Below, piece after piece: positions 15,862-24,192 of a DNA stretch of 55,497 bases. The position numbers and the translations under genes are program-made. The stretch's first letter is position 1, and every line of letters begins with the position of its first letter. The notes beneath the pieces were generated by a model. It searched no databases, was not told the origin of the DNA, and was given only the letters and a program-made list of their open reading frames with translations. The stretch is from Flavobacteriales bacterium (GTDB lineage Bacteria; Bacteroidota; Bacteroidia; Flavobacteriales_D; Crocinitomicaceae), in contig CANITF010000017.1 in NCBI GenBank assembly GCA_947470515.1, positions 1 to 55,497 on the forward strand, written 5' to 3'.

Positions 15862-16995
15862 ATGAGAAAAGAGTTTAATCCATTCATAACTTCATTATAT
15901 GAAGGTCCGGAGCATTTTTGCGACAGGAAAAGCGAAACACAACAATTGATCGATTATGTTGAAAATGGCACAAATGTAACGTTATTTTCTATCCGAAGAC
16001 TCGGTAAAACTGGATTAATTCAACATGTTTTCAATCAATTAACAGAAGAAAAAGATACAATATGCATCTATATTGACATACTTCCAACTCAAAAATTAGA
16101 AGATTTTACTAATCAATTAGCCACAGCTATTTATAATATATTTCCGCCAAACAAAAGATTAGGAAAGAAATTACTAGCGTTTATACAACAATTCCGTCCA
16201 ACAATTAGCTTTGATGAACTTTCAAGCAATCCAACACTCAGTTTAGCTAAGGCATCCCCTATTCAGCAAAATAAAACAATTAATTACTTATTTAATTTTT
16301 TAGATTCTCAGAATTTGAAGGTTGTATTTGCAATCGATGAATTTCAACAAATTTTAGAGTATCCTGAAAAAAATACTGAAGCGCTATTAAGGACGTACAT
16401 TCAGCAATTAAAAAATACTTCTTTTATTTTCTGCGGTAGTAATCAGAAAATGATGCATGAGATTTTCAATTCGAGCAAACGACCGTTTTTTGCAAGTTGC
16501 TCTAATATGCAGCTAGATTTTATTCCAACTACTGTTTATTCAGAATTCATAAATAACAAATTCACGGAACGAAAAAAAGCTATTACTCCTGAAAGTATTG
16601 ATTTCATTTGTGAGTGGACCAAATGTCATACTTTTTACACACAGTTTTTTTGTAATGTATTATTTTCTAAAAATCTCAAACATAACGATATAAAAGATGC
16701 GCACGATGTTGCTATTCACATTTTAAAAATAAATGAATCCATTTTTTATCAATATCGAAATCTATTATCAGAAGCTCAATGGCGTTTATTAAGAGCTATT
16801 GCAAAAGTTGAAAAATTACACCAACCAAACGCAAAAGATTTTATTCAAAACCATTCACTTGGCACACCTTCATTAGTTACAAGAGGAATGGATGCACTTT
16901 TAACGAAAGAAATGATTTTTCATAATAGCTCTGTTGAAAAACCTTATTACGAAGTATATGACAAATTTTTAATGCGCTGGCTTCAACAGCACTAA
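15862..16995 (+). CDS. AAA/archaeal-ATPase-like ATP-binding protein
   Basis: Protein of 377 aa from ATG 15862. An upstream TTG at 15847 is inside the promoter and is rejected. Walker A is SIRRLGKTGLIQ (about residue 48), Walker B VVFAIDEFQQI (about 160) and sensor-like SFIFCGSNQKMMHEIF (about 195). The C-terminal third (about 290-377) looks like a winged helix, with the NHSLGTPSLVTRGMDALL helix pair. It resembles Pfam archaeal ATPase (PF01637) proteins, a P-loop family of scattered distribution and mostly unknown role. Only this gene in the window has an iteron array. Its stop overlaps the convergent TonB receptor gene by 4 bp. Confidence 0.85.
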   Translation: MRKEFNPFITSLYEGPEHFCDRKSETQQLIDYVENGTNVTLFSIRRLGKTGLIQHVFNQLTEEKDTICIYIDILPTQKLEDFTNQLATAIYNIFPPNKRLGKKLLAFIQQFRPTISFDELSSNPTLSLAKASPIQQNKTINYLFNFLDSQNLKVVFAIDEFQQILEYPEKNTEALLRTYIQQLKNTSFIFCGSNQKMMHEIFNSSKRPFFASCSNMQLDFIPTTVYSEFINNKFTERKKAITPESIDFICEWTKCHTFYTQFFCNVLFSKNLKHNDIKDAHDVAIHILKINESIFYQYRNLLSEAQWRLLRAIAKVEKLHQPNAKDFIQNHSLGTPSLVTRGMDALLTKEMIFHNSSVEKPYYEVYDKFLMRWLQQH

Positions 16996-19619
16996 AACCT
17001 CAATATCATCTTTAAATTGAACCTGCGTTGGGTTAAATAATTTGGGATTGCATAATATTTTCCTTCAACATCTTGAATCCATTGTTTAGATAACACATTA
17101 TTGATTCCCAGTAAATTAAACACTTCAAAGGAAAGCATGGCAGTAGTAAAATTCTTATTCCAGAACGTTTTTTCAGTTTTTTTCTTGTAAAGAAAATCGT
17201 AGGACATACCGATATCGACTCTAAAATAAGATTTCATTCTAAGTGTATCTTTATAACGATTTTTATCTGGTGGTCCATACGGCAAAGATGATCCATATTG
17301 CATTCCCATTTGCACACTGAAACTTTCAAAACCTGGCATTCTATCTTGAACTAAAGCTCCAAAATTGATCATTTGATCTGTTGGACGAGGAACATATCCT
17401 GGAAAAATAGTAGCACTATCAACAACCATCTGATCTTCACTATAACCGAAGATGATTTTTTCACCAGCAGCATTATAAAATTCTTTGTACGAGTCATTCA
17501 AGATGTCCTCTTTGGTAGAAAGAAATCCAACTTTGAAGAAGGATTCAATACCTTCCACAAATTGTCCATGCACATTTAGATCTAATCCATACGCATAAGC
17601 AATTGCATTATTTTCAGCATAATAGCGCGTGCGTACATTTTCAACTTCATATGGGTTCACATCCCATAAATATTTATAATATGCTTCTGCAGTGAATTTA
17701 AAGGGTACTTCTCTATTCCATAAATTGAAATAAACGTCGGTTCCAGCTACAACGTGAAACGATTTTTGAGACTTAACATTCAAATTTAATTGCCCATCAA
17801 AAGTTCTGAATTCACGGTAAAAAGGCGGTTGATAGTACATTCCTGAAGCTAGTCGGACGGTCATGTCACGACGTGTTACTTTACCTTTGTTTAACATATA
17901 AACTCTTGGGTAATAAATAACTGAAGCTCGAGGCGTAATAAATAGCTCATTGTTTATCGTTGTATAACCACCACGAGTTCCAATATTCAATGCCCAACGA
18001 GAAGTTGATTCAAAAATAGTATCACTAATAATTCGTGTTTCCTTCTTTTTGTTGACTTTATATTTGTCTTCTAATGTTACAATAAAATCTTTTTTTGTTT
18101 TAGACCAAACAGAATTCAACTGAATAAAACCTGTAATTCGATTGGATTGCAAGTTTAATTTACCTTTAATCGTTTCATAAAGTTCAACAGTATGGTCATT
18201 GCTTTGGGGCAAACTATAACCAGCAGAATCGATCATTCTCCATTCGCTTAAAACGTCATTAAATTGGTCATGCTGAAAATTTATTCCCCAATTAAAAACT
18301 TGGCTTTGAAATTTTGTCCTTTCTTCATTTACAAACTTATTTTTAATTGTGAACTGGCCATTATGGTAAACATTAAAAATAGTAGCATTCAATTTATTTC
18401 TGGCGTGATTTAAAAATGTTCCAATTCCGAGAACAGCAATTGAATCGCCGTAAGTTTCTTTAGATGGATCAGTTTCTAATTGATTGATATAATATTGCCC
18501 TTGTATATCAAAATATTCACGTTCAACAGTATTAAAAACTGTTGCGTAAAAATCTAAATTCGTTTTTTTGTTTGCTTTAACTTTGATAGAAGTTCCTCCC
18601 ATCATTGTTTGAAACTTGGTTTGTTCTTGACCGTCAAAATAAATTTTAAACGAATATGCTTCATTGGCAGTTCCGAAATCTGTTTCAGCTGTTTGAGGTG
18701 TAAAACGGTAATTATTGCTAGAAACATGGCCTAATACCGACCACGTAACTTTTTCTGTAATAGCATAATTCGTTAAAAATTGTGCGTCCCAAAAAACTGG
18801 ATTATAAGCACCTTTTGTTGGTAAAGCATTTAATAAATAGCCATTTGATCGGTACCTTGCACCAATTAAATAATTAAAACGAGTCGTAGGATTATGTTCG
18901 ACATGTGTTTCTACTCCCAATAACGAAGCCATTGCTGAAGCCTTAAATTTTGTAGGTGTTTTGTAATCTATATCTAAAACTGAACTTAATTTATCGCCAT
19001 ATTGAGCATTAAATCCACCACCAGAAAAACGAATCGATTGAACAAGCGCAGAATTGATAAAACTCATTCCTTCCTGTTGTCCACTTCGAGTTAAAAATGG
19101 TCGGTACACTAGAAAACCATTTACATAAACCAAATTTTCATCATAATTTCCACCGCGAACATTGTAGTTGGATGTTAATTCATTATTCGATGTTGCCGCT
19201 GTAGTATATACTAAATATCTTTCAACGCCTCCCAAGGGAATCGTTTGCACATCTACCAAGGGTAATTTTTGAATTTCAAAAGGATCAATTCTTTCAGCCC
19301 TAATAATTACGGTGTTTTCAAGAATGAATGGAAATTTAACATCATTAATAAATTGAACTTGCTTTTCTGTTACTTTATAACTAATTGATTCAGAAAATTC
19401 TGCAATTTCAAATGTCAATTGAAGGGTGTCAAATGGCTTTGAAAAAAGTTCAAAAACTCCTTTATTATTCGTGTAAACAGGATTGAGCGAATCTTGATTT
19501 AAAATCACCTTAACCTGATCTAAACCGTTGCTTCTTTTATCGATACATCGCCCAATAACTTTCACTTCTTGAGAAAAGCAAACTAGATTAATGAAAAGAA
19601 AAAAGAAAATTAAACGCAT
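16992..19619 (-). CDS. TonB-dependent receptor with carboxypeptidase-regulatory-like N-terminal domain
   Basis: Protein of 875 aa. Signal peptide MRLIFFFLFINLVCFSQ, then a beta-sandwich (about 20-95: VIGRCIDKRSNGLDQVKVIL), a plug domain (about 100-240: SNYNVRGGNYDENLVYVNGF) and a barrel to the C-terminal aromatic residue (LKMILRF). No TonB-box letter match is certain and no SusD-like partner follows, so it is not a clear polysaccharide locus; substrate unknown. The exact -7 box TACATTTG lies 4 nt upstream of ATG. Confidence 0.92.
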   Translation of the reverse strand: MRLIFFFLFINLVCFSQEVKVIGRCIDKRSNGLDQVKVILNQDSLNPVYTNNKGVFELFSKPFDTLQLTFEIAEFSESISYKVTEKQVQFINDVKFPFILENTVIIRAERIDPFEIQKLPLVDVQTIPLGGVERYLVYTTAATSNNELTSNYNVRGGNYDENLVYVNGFLVYRPFLTRSGQQEGMSFINSALVQSIRFSGGGFNAQYGDKLSSVLDIDYKTPTKFKASAMASLLGVETHVEHNPTTRFNYLIGARYRSNGYLLNALPTKGAYNPVFWDAQFLTNYAITEKVTWSVLGHVSSNNYRFTPQTAETDFGTANEAYSFKIYFDGQEQTKFQTMMGGTSIKVKANKKTNLDFYATVFNTVEREYFDIQGQYYINQLETDPSKETYGDSIAVLGIGTFLNHARNKLNATIFNVYHNGQFTIKNKFVNEERTKFQSQVFNWGINFQHDQFNDVLSEWRMIDSAGYSLPQSNDHTVELYETIKGKLNLQSNRITGFIQLNSVWSKTKKDFIVTLEDKYKVNKKKETRIISDTIFESTSRWALNIGTRGGYTTINNELFITPRASVIYYPRVYMLNKGKVTRRDMTVRLASGMYYQPPFYREFRTFDGQLNLNVKSQKSFHVVAGTDVYFNLWNREVPFKFTAEAYYKYLWDVNPYEVENVRTRYYAENNAIAYAYGLDLNVHGQFVEGIESFFKVGFLSTKEDILNDSYKEFYNAAGEKIIFGYSEDQMVVDSATIFPGYVPRPTDQMINFGALVQDRMPGFESFSVQMGMQYGSSLPYGPPDKNRYKDTLRMKSYFRVDIGMSYDFLYKKKTEKTFWNKNFTTAMLSFEVFNLLGINNVLSKQWIQDVEGKYYAIPNYLTQRRFNLKMILRF

Positions 19620-19623
19620 AAAA

Positions 19624-19631
19624 CAAATGTA
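19624..19631 (-). promoter_or_regulatory. -7 box TACATTTG of the TonB receptor gene
   Basis: Exact TAnnTTTG on the minus strand, ending 4 nt (TTTT) before ATG 19619. A leaderless or nearly leaderless mRNA is predicted. Confidence 0.5.
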
Positions 19632-19664
19632 GTACTAGAAACGCAATGTGAATGAAATTATTTC

Positions 19665-21251
19665 TTATTCTCGAATAATAATAAAATCTGGGTCAAATGG
19701 GTCAATCGCGCTATAAATATATTCTAATTTAGAAGCAACTTTGCCATCTGAACAAAGTGAAAACAAATTCAAAGTCCGCTCTTGCATTCCACCATTTGGA
19801 AAAAGTTTATCATAAATTTGATCAATTGTCTTCATGGCATTATCATGTCGCTGTTTCACTGTTTTGACCAGCTTTTCTTTGATAGCATCCAATTGTTTCG
19901 TTAATTTCACCGCCTCTGCCTGAGCATATTGTTCGAGATTCACATCAATTTGTGTGATTTTATCAATAATAGAATCCTTTAACACATCAATCTTGACATC
20001 AAGCGATGTGAAATCTACCTCATCTGCGGCAAATTCTTGTAAATACCACTTTTTCACTTTTGAAATATCTTTGAATAAATCCTCTAAAACGAGTGATACT
20101 TTCTCAATTTTCTTTGATAGAATTGGATCAATCCATAAGATTGAAGTGCGAACTTGAATCAGTGGGTAAGGCAAATCAAGCGCATCAAAAACACCTTTAA
20201 GCTGCAACCAATAGGAAATCTCACCAATCCCACCAACATAGCATAAATTGGGTAAAATTGTTTCTTGATAAACTGGTCTCAAGATAACATTTGGAGAAAA
20301 CCGTTCTGGAAATTCATTCACTTCTTTTATTAATTCTTCAAGTGAAACCGTTCCTTTTCCTTCAATAAAAAAACCGTTTTCAACATGTAAAATTCTTTCA
20401 CGTGATTGATTTGACAAATAAAACAGATTGATTTCACGTGCATTAACTTGTAATTTAAAACCTTCTTTAATAATTTGCTCATTTGTTTTGTGAAGCGCTT
20501 TGAAAGAAAATTGAGTCGTCAATTCCTTTTCAATTGCTGGAATGAACGCTCTTTTAAAATTTGAATTATCGCCATCAAGAATTATTAAACCGAATGAATC
20601 AAATAAACGATGAATCAATTTAAAATTCGCTTCACTTAAATTCTTGCCGTCATATTCATCCAATATTGCTTTAACTTCACTTTCGGACTGATTATCAAAG
20701 AAAGAACTAATTTCAGCTTTTACTAAGTCCAAACCTTCTAAGTCAAATCGTCCAACAGCGCCTTTTTGATCTGAATCCCATTTTAAATTCTTTGAAAAAA
20801 TCTCAACAGATTGAATTTCTTCAAAATCATGATCTTCAGATGCCATCCAAAAAACCGGAACAAAATTGTGTTCAGGATATTCCTTTTTTAATTCTTCCGC
20901 CAAGCGAATAACATGAATGATTTTGTAAATTAAATACATTGGACCTGCAGCTATAGAAAGTTGATGTCCTGTAGTAATTGTAAAAGTATTTTCGTTTTGA
21001 ATTAGTTGAATATTGTTTTTCACTTTTGACGAATGCGAATATTGCGCGTATTTATTTAATAATTCAGTAAATAACAGCTCACGGTTTTCTTTAGTAAAGC
21101 AAGCTTCCTTTTGCTTAATTTGCTTTTCAAAATTCTTAATAGAAAAAGGCAAATTGATAAAGGAAAATAATTGTTCTTGATTATATGCCAACTGATTCTC
21201 ATGATCGGTAAAAAGTTCAGTAAGTTGTCTGTGAAAATTGAATTTTTGCAT
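19665..21251 (-). CDS. bshC: Bacillithiol biosynthesis cysteine-adding enzyme BshC
   Basis: Last step of bacillithiol synthesis, adding cysteine to GlcN-malate. 528 aa from ATG 21251; the frame opens from a TTG at 21287, but the promoter and leader lie there. Family motifs: FTITTGHQLSIAAGPMYLIY (the GHQxxxxxGP core), VPVFWMASEDHDFEEI, VILRPVYQETILPNLCYVGG and a coiled-coil (about 375-480: VNLEQYAQAEAVKLTKQL). Neither bshA nor bshB is in this window. Divergent from the cyclophilin gene. Confidence 0.95.
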   Translation of the reverse strand: MQKFNFHRQLTELFTDHENQLAYNQEQLFSFINLPFSIKNFEKQIKQKEACFTKENRELLFTELLNKYAQYSHSSKVKNNIQLIQNENTFTITTGHQLSIAAGPMYLIYKIIHVIRLAEELKKEYPEHNFVPVFWMASEDHDFEEIQSVEIFSKNLKWDSDQKGAVGRFDLEGLDLVKAEISSFFDNQSESEVKAILDEYDGKNLSEANFKLIHRLFDSFGLIILDGDNSNFKRAFIPAIEKELTTQFSFKALHKTNEQIIKEGFKLQVNAREINLFYLSNQSRERILHVENGFFIEGKGTVSLEELIKEVNEFPERFSPNVILRPVYQETILPNLCYVGGIGEISYWLQLKGVFDALDLPYPLIQVRTSILWIDPILSKKIEKVSLVLEDLFKDISKVKKWYLQEFAADEVDFTSLDVKIDVLKDSIIDKITQIDVNLEQYAQAEAVKLTKQLDAIKEKLVKTVKQRHDNAMKTIDQIYDKLFPNGGMQERTLNLFSLCSDGKVASKLEYIYSAIDPFDPDFIIIRE

Positions 21252-21254
21252 GTA

Positions 21255-21283
21255 CAAATTTAAGGAAGGATTCTTTATTTCAA
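21255..21283 (-). promoter_or_regulatory. Promoter of bshC, TTG-N18-TAAATTTG
   Basis: On the minus strand, TTG (21283 to 21281), 18 bp, then exact TAAATTTG (21262 to 21255). It ends 3 nt before ATG 21251, another leaderless-type arrangement. It also supports the shorter start. Confidence 0.6.
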
Positions 21284-21303
21284 GCAAATTAAAAGAGAGA
21301 ATG

Positions 21304-21311
21304 TATCTTTG
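21304..21311 (+). promoter_or_regulatory. -7 box TATCTTTG of the cyclophilin gene
   Basis: Exact TAnnTTTG, 17 nt before ATG 21329. No -33 match visible. Confidence 0.45.
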
Positions 21312-21328
21312 TCAAAAATTATCGAAAA

Positions 21329-21781
21329 ATGGAAGCAATAATTAAAACGAATAAAGGAACGATGAAAGTTTCTTTATATACTGAAGATGCACCGATTGCG
21401 GCTGCAAACTTTGCTAAATTAGCGAAACAAGGATTTTACAATGGGCTGAAATGGCACCGTGTAATTCCAAATTTCGTAATACAAGGTGGTTGTCCAAACT
21501 CACGTGATGGTGAAAAAGGTATGGCTGGAACTGGTGGACCAGGATACAAAATTGACTGTGAATTAAAAGGAGGAAATCAACACCATGATCGTGGTGTACT
21601 TTCAATGGCGCATTCAGGAAGAAATACAGGTGGTTCTCAATTTTTCGTTTGTCACTCTAGAGAAAACACAGCTCATTTAGATGGAAATCATACGTGTTTT
21701 GGAAAAGTTATCGAGGGAATTGATAATGTTGACGAAATCCGAGAAGGAGATTCTATCGAATCAATTGAGATTATAGACTAG
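21329..21781 (+). CDS. Cyclophilin-type peptidyl-prolyl cis-trans isomerase
   Basis: Protein of 150 aa, single cyclophilin domain without a signal peptide, so cytoplasmic. Active-site residues are visible in WHRVIPNFVIQGG (catalytic Arg and Gln), GSQFFVCHS and HLDGNHTCFGKV; the usual Trp before LDG is His, as in many bacterial forms. Single-gene unit with its own -7 box and a strong terminator 10 nt past the stop. Confidence 0.95.
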   Translation: MEAIIKTNKGTMKVSLYTEDAPIAAANFAKLAKQGFYNGLKWHRVIPNFVIQGGCPNSRDGEKGMAGTGGPGYKIDCELKGGNQHHDRGVLSMAHSGRNTGGSQFFVCHSRENTAHLDGNHTCFGKVIEGIDNVDEIREGDSIESIEIID

Positions 21782-21791
21782 AATTAAATTA

Positions 21792-21830
21792 AAAACCGCC
21801 CCTCGACAAGCTCGGGGGACGGTTTTATTT
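21792..21830 (+). terminator. Rho-independent terminator after the cyclophilin gene
   Basis: Stem AAAACCG (21792-21798) with CGGTTTT (21820-21826), continued after one mismatch by CCCTCGA (21800-21806) with TCGGGGG (21812-21818), loop CAAGC. Followed by a T-rich tail. One of the few GC-rich stems in the window. Confidence 0.9.
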
Positions 21831-21895
21831 TTATTTATTTAAGACAATTGAAAAATTTATTAATTGAGGCGCAATTAAAATTTAATACCAGAATT

Positions 21896-21903
21896 TACCT
21901 TTG
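21896..21903 (+). promoter_or_regulatory. Orphan -7 box TACCTTTG with no gene behind it
   Basis: Exact TAnnTTTG, then taa and ATG 21907, but the frame closes after six codons (MRMLNI). It points into the 3' end of the convergent lipoprotein gene. Could be a decayed gene, an antisense transcript or chance. Confidence 0.25.
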
Positions 21904-21960
21904 TAAATGAGGATGTTAAATATTTAGAAGCAACGAAGAGTAATGGGTTTTACAACAGTC

Positions 21961-22266
21961 TTATTTTGAGTTTTTTACATACGTATCATGTAAAGGCTTC
22001 AAATCAGGACACTTTTCTTCAAGTGCTTTACCCATTTGAGCATCAAATGGATCAACATCTCCCAAAACATCTAAAGCGCACAAAGAGAAATCTAAATCTT
22101 TCATATCCATTTTAAAACTTGAAGTGTCTGCTTCGCTTTCCGCAGTTTTCTTACTCATACAATCACAAATAGTTTGAGCTGATTTGTCAAATTCTTCTTT
22201 TCCCGAACCACCACAAGAAGCAACAATAAGAGCAACTGCAGCAAATCCTAATATTTTACTTTTCAT
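21961..22266 (-). CDS. Small lipoprotein
   Basis: Protein of 101 aa with signal peptide and lipobox ALIVASCGG (Cys about residue 18), followed by an acidic helical domain carrying three Cys (ICDCMSKK, FSLCALDVL, EEKCPDL). This kind of DUF-less small lipoprotein is common in Flavobacteriales, and I know of no function. Predicted to sit in the periplasmic leaflet or on the surface. No -7 box is seen close to the start. Divergent from dnaX. Confidence 0.8.
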   Translation of the reverse strand: MKSKILGFAAVALIVASCGGSGKEEFDKSAQTICDCMSKKTAESEADTSSFKMDMKDLDFSLCALDVLGDVDPFDAQMGKALEEKCPDLKPLHDTYVKNSK

Positions 22267-22307
22267 ATTACTATAATTATATTTTACTTAAAATTATAGA
22301 AAATTGT

Positions 22308-22316
22308 TTATCCACA
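22308..22316 (+). promoter_or_regulatory. DnaA-box-like nonamer TTATCCACA upstream of dnaX
   Basis: Exact match to the classical DnaA box, 98 bp before dnaX ATG 22415 and 41 bp from the divergent lipoprotein start. A single box could occur by chance in this AT-rich DNA, so a regulatory role is a suggestion only. Confidence 0.3.
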
Positions 22317-22400
22317 TCCAAGAAAAGTATTTTATTTTTCAGTATAAAATTAAGTTTTTAACAATGTGATATTTTACATGGAAAAATGATTTCTATACAT

Positions 22401-22408
22401 TAACTTTG
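22401..22408 (+). promoter_or_regulatory. -7 box TAACTTTG of dnaX
   Basis: Exact TAnnTTTG, ending 6 nt before ATG 22415, so the leader is at most a few nucleotides. It overlaps the TTG at 22406, which is therefore not the start codon. Confidence 0.5.
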
Positions 22409-22414
22409 TTTCTC

Positions 22415-23530
22415 ATGAGTGATTTTGTTGTTTCAGCTAGAAAATATAGACCCCAGACCTTTGATACGGTTGTGGGACAAAAGTCGATTACTTCTACTTT
22501 AAAAAACGCAATTAAAACAGGTCATTTAGCACAATCATTTTTGTTTTGTGGTTCAAGAGGAGTTGGTAAAACAACAACGGCTAGAATTTTGGCAAAAACG
22601 ATAAACTGTTTTAATAGATCTGAATCGATTGAAGCATGTGACCAATGTGATTCTTGCCTTTCATTTAACGAAGGTGCTTCTCTGAACGTTTATGAGCTAG
22701 ATGCTGCTTCCAATAATGGAATTGAGGATATTAGAAATCTAATTGACCAAGTTCGAATAGCACCTCAATTGGGTGAATATAAAATCTATATTATTGATGA
22801 GGTTCACATGCTCTCTAATTCAGCCTTCAATGGTTTTTTGAAAACCTTAGAAGAGCCGCCAAAACACGCTATTTTTATTCTTGCAACGACTGAAAAATAT
22901 AAAATAATTCCTACGATTCTTTCCCGTTGTCAAATTTTTGATTTCAACAGAATTAAAGTAAAAGATATTGCTGATCATTTGGCTTACATTGCAACACAAG
23001 AAGCAATAACAGCCGATCCAGAATCATTGCATTTAATTGCCCAAAAAGCAGATGGTGCGTTGCGTGATGCTTTGTCGATATTTGATCAAATCGTCACATT
23101 TACTGGAAATAATTTAACGTACAAGAGTGTTATTGAAAACCTTAACATTCTTGATTATGATTATTACTTCAGAATAGTAGACAGCGCGCAAAAACAAGAT
23201 ATCCCATCATCTTTGTTGCTTTTAAATGATATTTACGAAAAAGGTTTTGACGGACACAATTTTATTGTTGGCTTAGCTGATCATTATAGAAACTTATTGG
23301 TTTGTAAAGATATTCGAACGGCAGTTTTACTTGAAGTTGGTGATGCAATTGAACAACGTTACATTGATCAATCGAAAGAAGTTGACGGTAATTTAATCTT
23401 ACGCGCATTGGCCGTGTTGAGTAAATCGGATGTCGATTATAAGTCATCAAAAAACCAACGTTTACTGGTTGAAATGGCGCTGATGCAATTGTGTTCTTTA
23501 TTACAAGAGCAAGAAAAAAAAAATGCCTGA
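22415..23530 (+). CDS. dnaX: DNA polymerase III gamma/tau subunit, reading frame of the gamma-like form
   Basis: Clamp-loader ATPase. 371 aa: start MSDFVVSARKYRPQTF, Walker A FCGSRGVGKTTTARIL (about 47), zinc site CDQCDSC preceded by CFNRSESIEAC, Walker B IYIIDEVHML (about 125), SRC motif LSRCQIF (about 172) and collar domain to about 365. The frame closes with TGA (23528-23530) right after a run of ten A (23514-23523). The missing tau C-terminus continues in the -1 frame. Either ribosomal or transcriptional slippage makes gamma and tau, or the gene or assembly has an indel here. Confidence 0.93.
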   Translation: MSDFVVSARKYRPQTFDTVVGQKSITSTLKNAIKTGHLAQSFLFCGSRGVGKTTTARILAKTINCFNRSESIEACDQCDSCLSFNEGASLNVYELDAASNNGIEDIRNLIDQVRIAPQLGEYKIYIIDEVHMLSNSAFNGFLKTLEEPPKHAIFILATTEKYKIIPTILSRCQIFDFNRIKVKDIADHLAYIATQEAITADPESLHLIAQKADGALRDALSIFDQIVTFTGNNLTYKSVIENLNILDYDYYFRIVDSAQKQDIPSSLLLLNDIYEKGFDGHNFIVGLADHYRNLLVCKDIRTAVLLEVGDAIEQRYIDQSKEVDGNLILRALAVLSKSDVDYKSSKNQRLLVEMALMQLCSLLQEQEKKNA

Positions 23531-24141
23531 CGGATCCCGTTGATTTAATTCCATTTCCAAATCAAAATTTAAGAGACAAGATTTCGTCTGTTCCAAAACC
23601 GATTGCTCCTCCAGTTCGACAAGCATCAATTCCAGTTGAACCAGAAAAAAAATTGACTACTGTTTCATCGGCTGATTTGAATACCACCTCACTTTCTATC
23701 AAAAAGATGATGGAGAAAAAGGAAGATGACAAATCTGGTTCAGAACAACTGCATGAAAACCTTCCTAGAAATCCATTTACGTTTGATCAAGTTAAAAGGC
23801 ATTGGAGATCTTTTGCTTTTGAAATGAAGGAGCAAGGTAAGGAAACATTCTACAATGCAATGATTAAGCGTGAACCAATTCAAAAGGAGGAAACGCACTT
23901 TGTTATGGATGTTGACAACCAAACACAAGTTGACATGATTACACCACACCTTTTGGATCTTGTTGGATACTTTAGAAAAGAATTAAAAAACTATTCAATC
24001 GATATTAGTTTTAAGCTAAATGATAATCCAGAACACGAAGTGAAATTTCTTACTGGAAAAGATAAATTTGCTGCAATGGCAAGGAAAAATCCGAATTTGC
24101 ATACGTTGAAGAGTACGTTTAATTTGGATATTGAGTTTTAG
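23515..24141 (+). CDS. dnaX: DnaX tau-specific C-terminal region in the -1 frame
   Basis: 209 codons continuing dnaX after a -1 shift in the A10 tract. The joined protein would read ...EQE-KKKCLTDPVDLIPFP... A Pro-rich linker (about the first 60 residues) leads to a conserved domain (PFTFDQVKRHWRSFAFEMKE, NQTQVDMITPHLLDLVGYFR, NYSIDISF) typical of the Bacteroidota DnaX C-terminus, which in tau binds helicase and polymerase core. No plausible independent start: the open frame begins with GTG 23491 inside the collar domain. A small dyad ACGG-ATC-CCGT (23530-23540) lies 6 nt after the A run. Confidence 0.88.
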   Translation, partial: KKKCLTDPVDLIPFPNQNLRDKISSVPKPIAPPVRQASIPVEPEKKLTTVSSADLNTTSLSIKKMMEKKEDDKSGSEQLHENLPRNPFTFDQVKRHWRSFAFEMKEQGKETFYNAMIKREPIQKEETHFVMDVDNQTQVDMITPHLLDLVGYFRKELKNYSIDISFKLNDNPEHEVKFLTGKDKFAAMARKNPNLHTLKSTFNLDIEF

Positions 24142-24144
24142 AGA

Positions 24145-24172
24145 AATTGCTAGTTACAAATTGCTAGTTGCA
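24145..24172 (-). repeat. Heptad repeat of the YTNGYAA family, inverted orientation
   Basis: Two 14-bp copies, AATTGCTAGTTACA (24145-24158) and AATTGCTAGTTGCA (24159-24172), starting 4 nt after the dnaX stop. On the minus strand they read as heptads CTTGCAA, CTAGCAA, TTTGTAA, CTAGCAA, matching the arrays at 27668-27730 and 55255-55289. Confidence 0.65.
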
Positions 24173-24192
24173 AGTTTTGCATAGTAATAAAT

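Noticed and set aside
23491-23514. GTG start for an independent gene behind dnaX
   Set aside because: It lies inside the conserved collar region and encodes no family-like N-terminus. A frameshift explains the data better.
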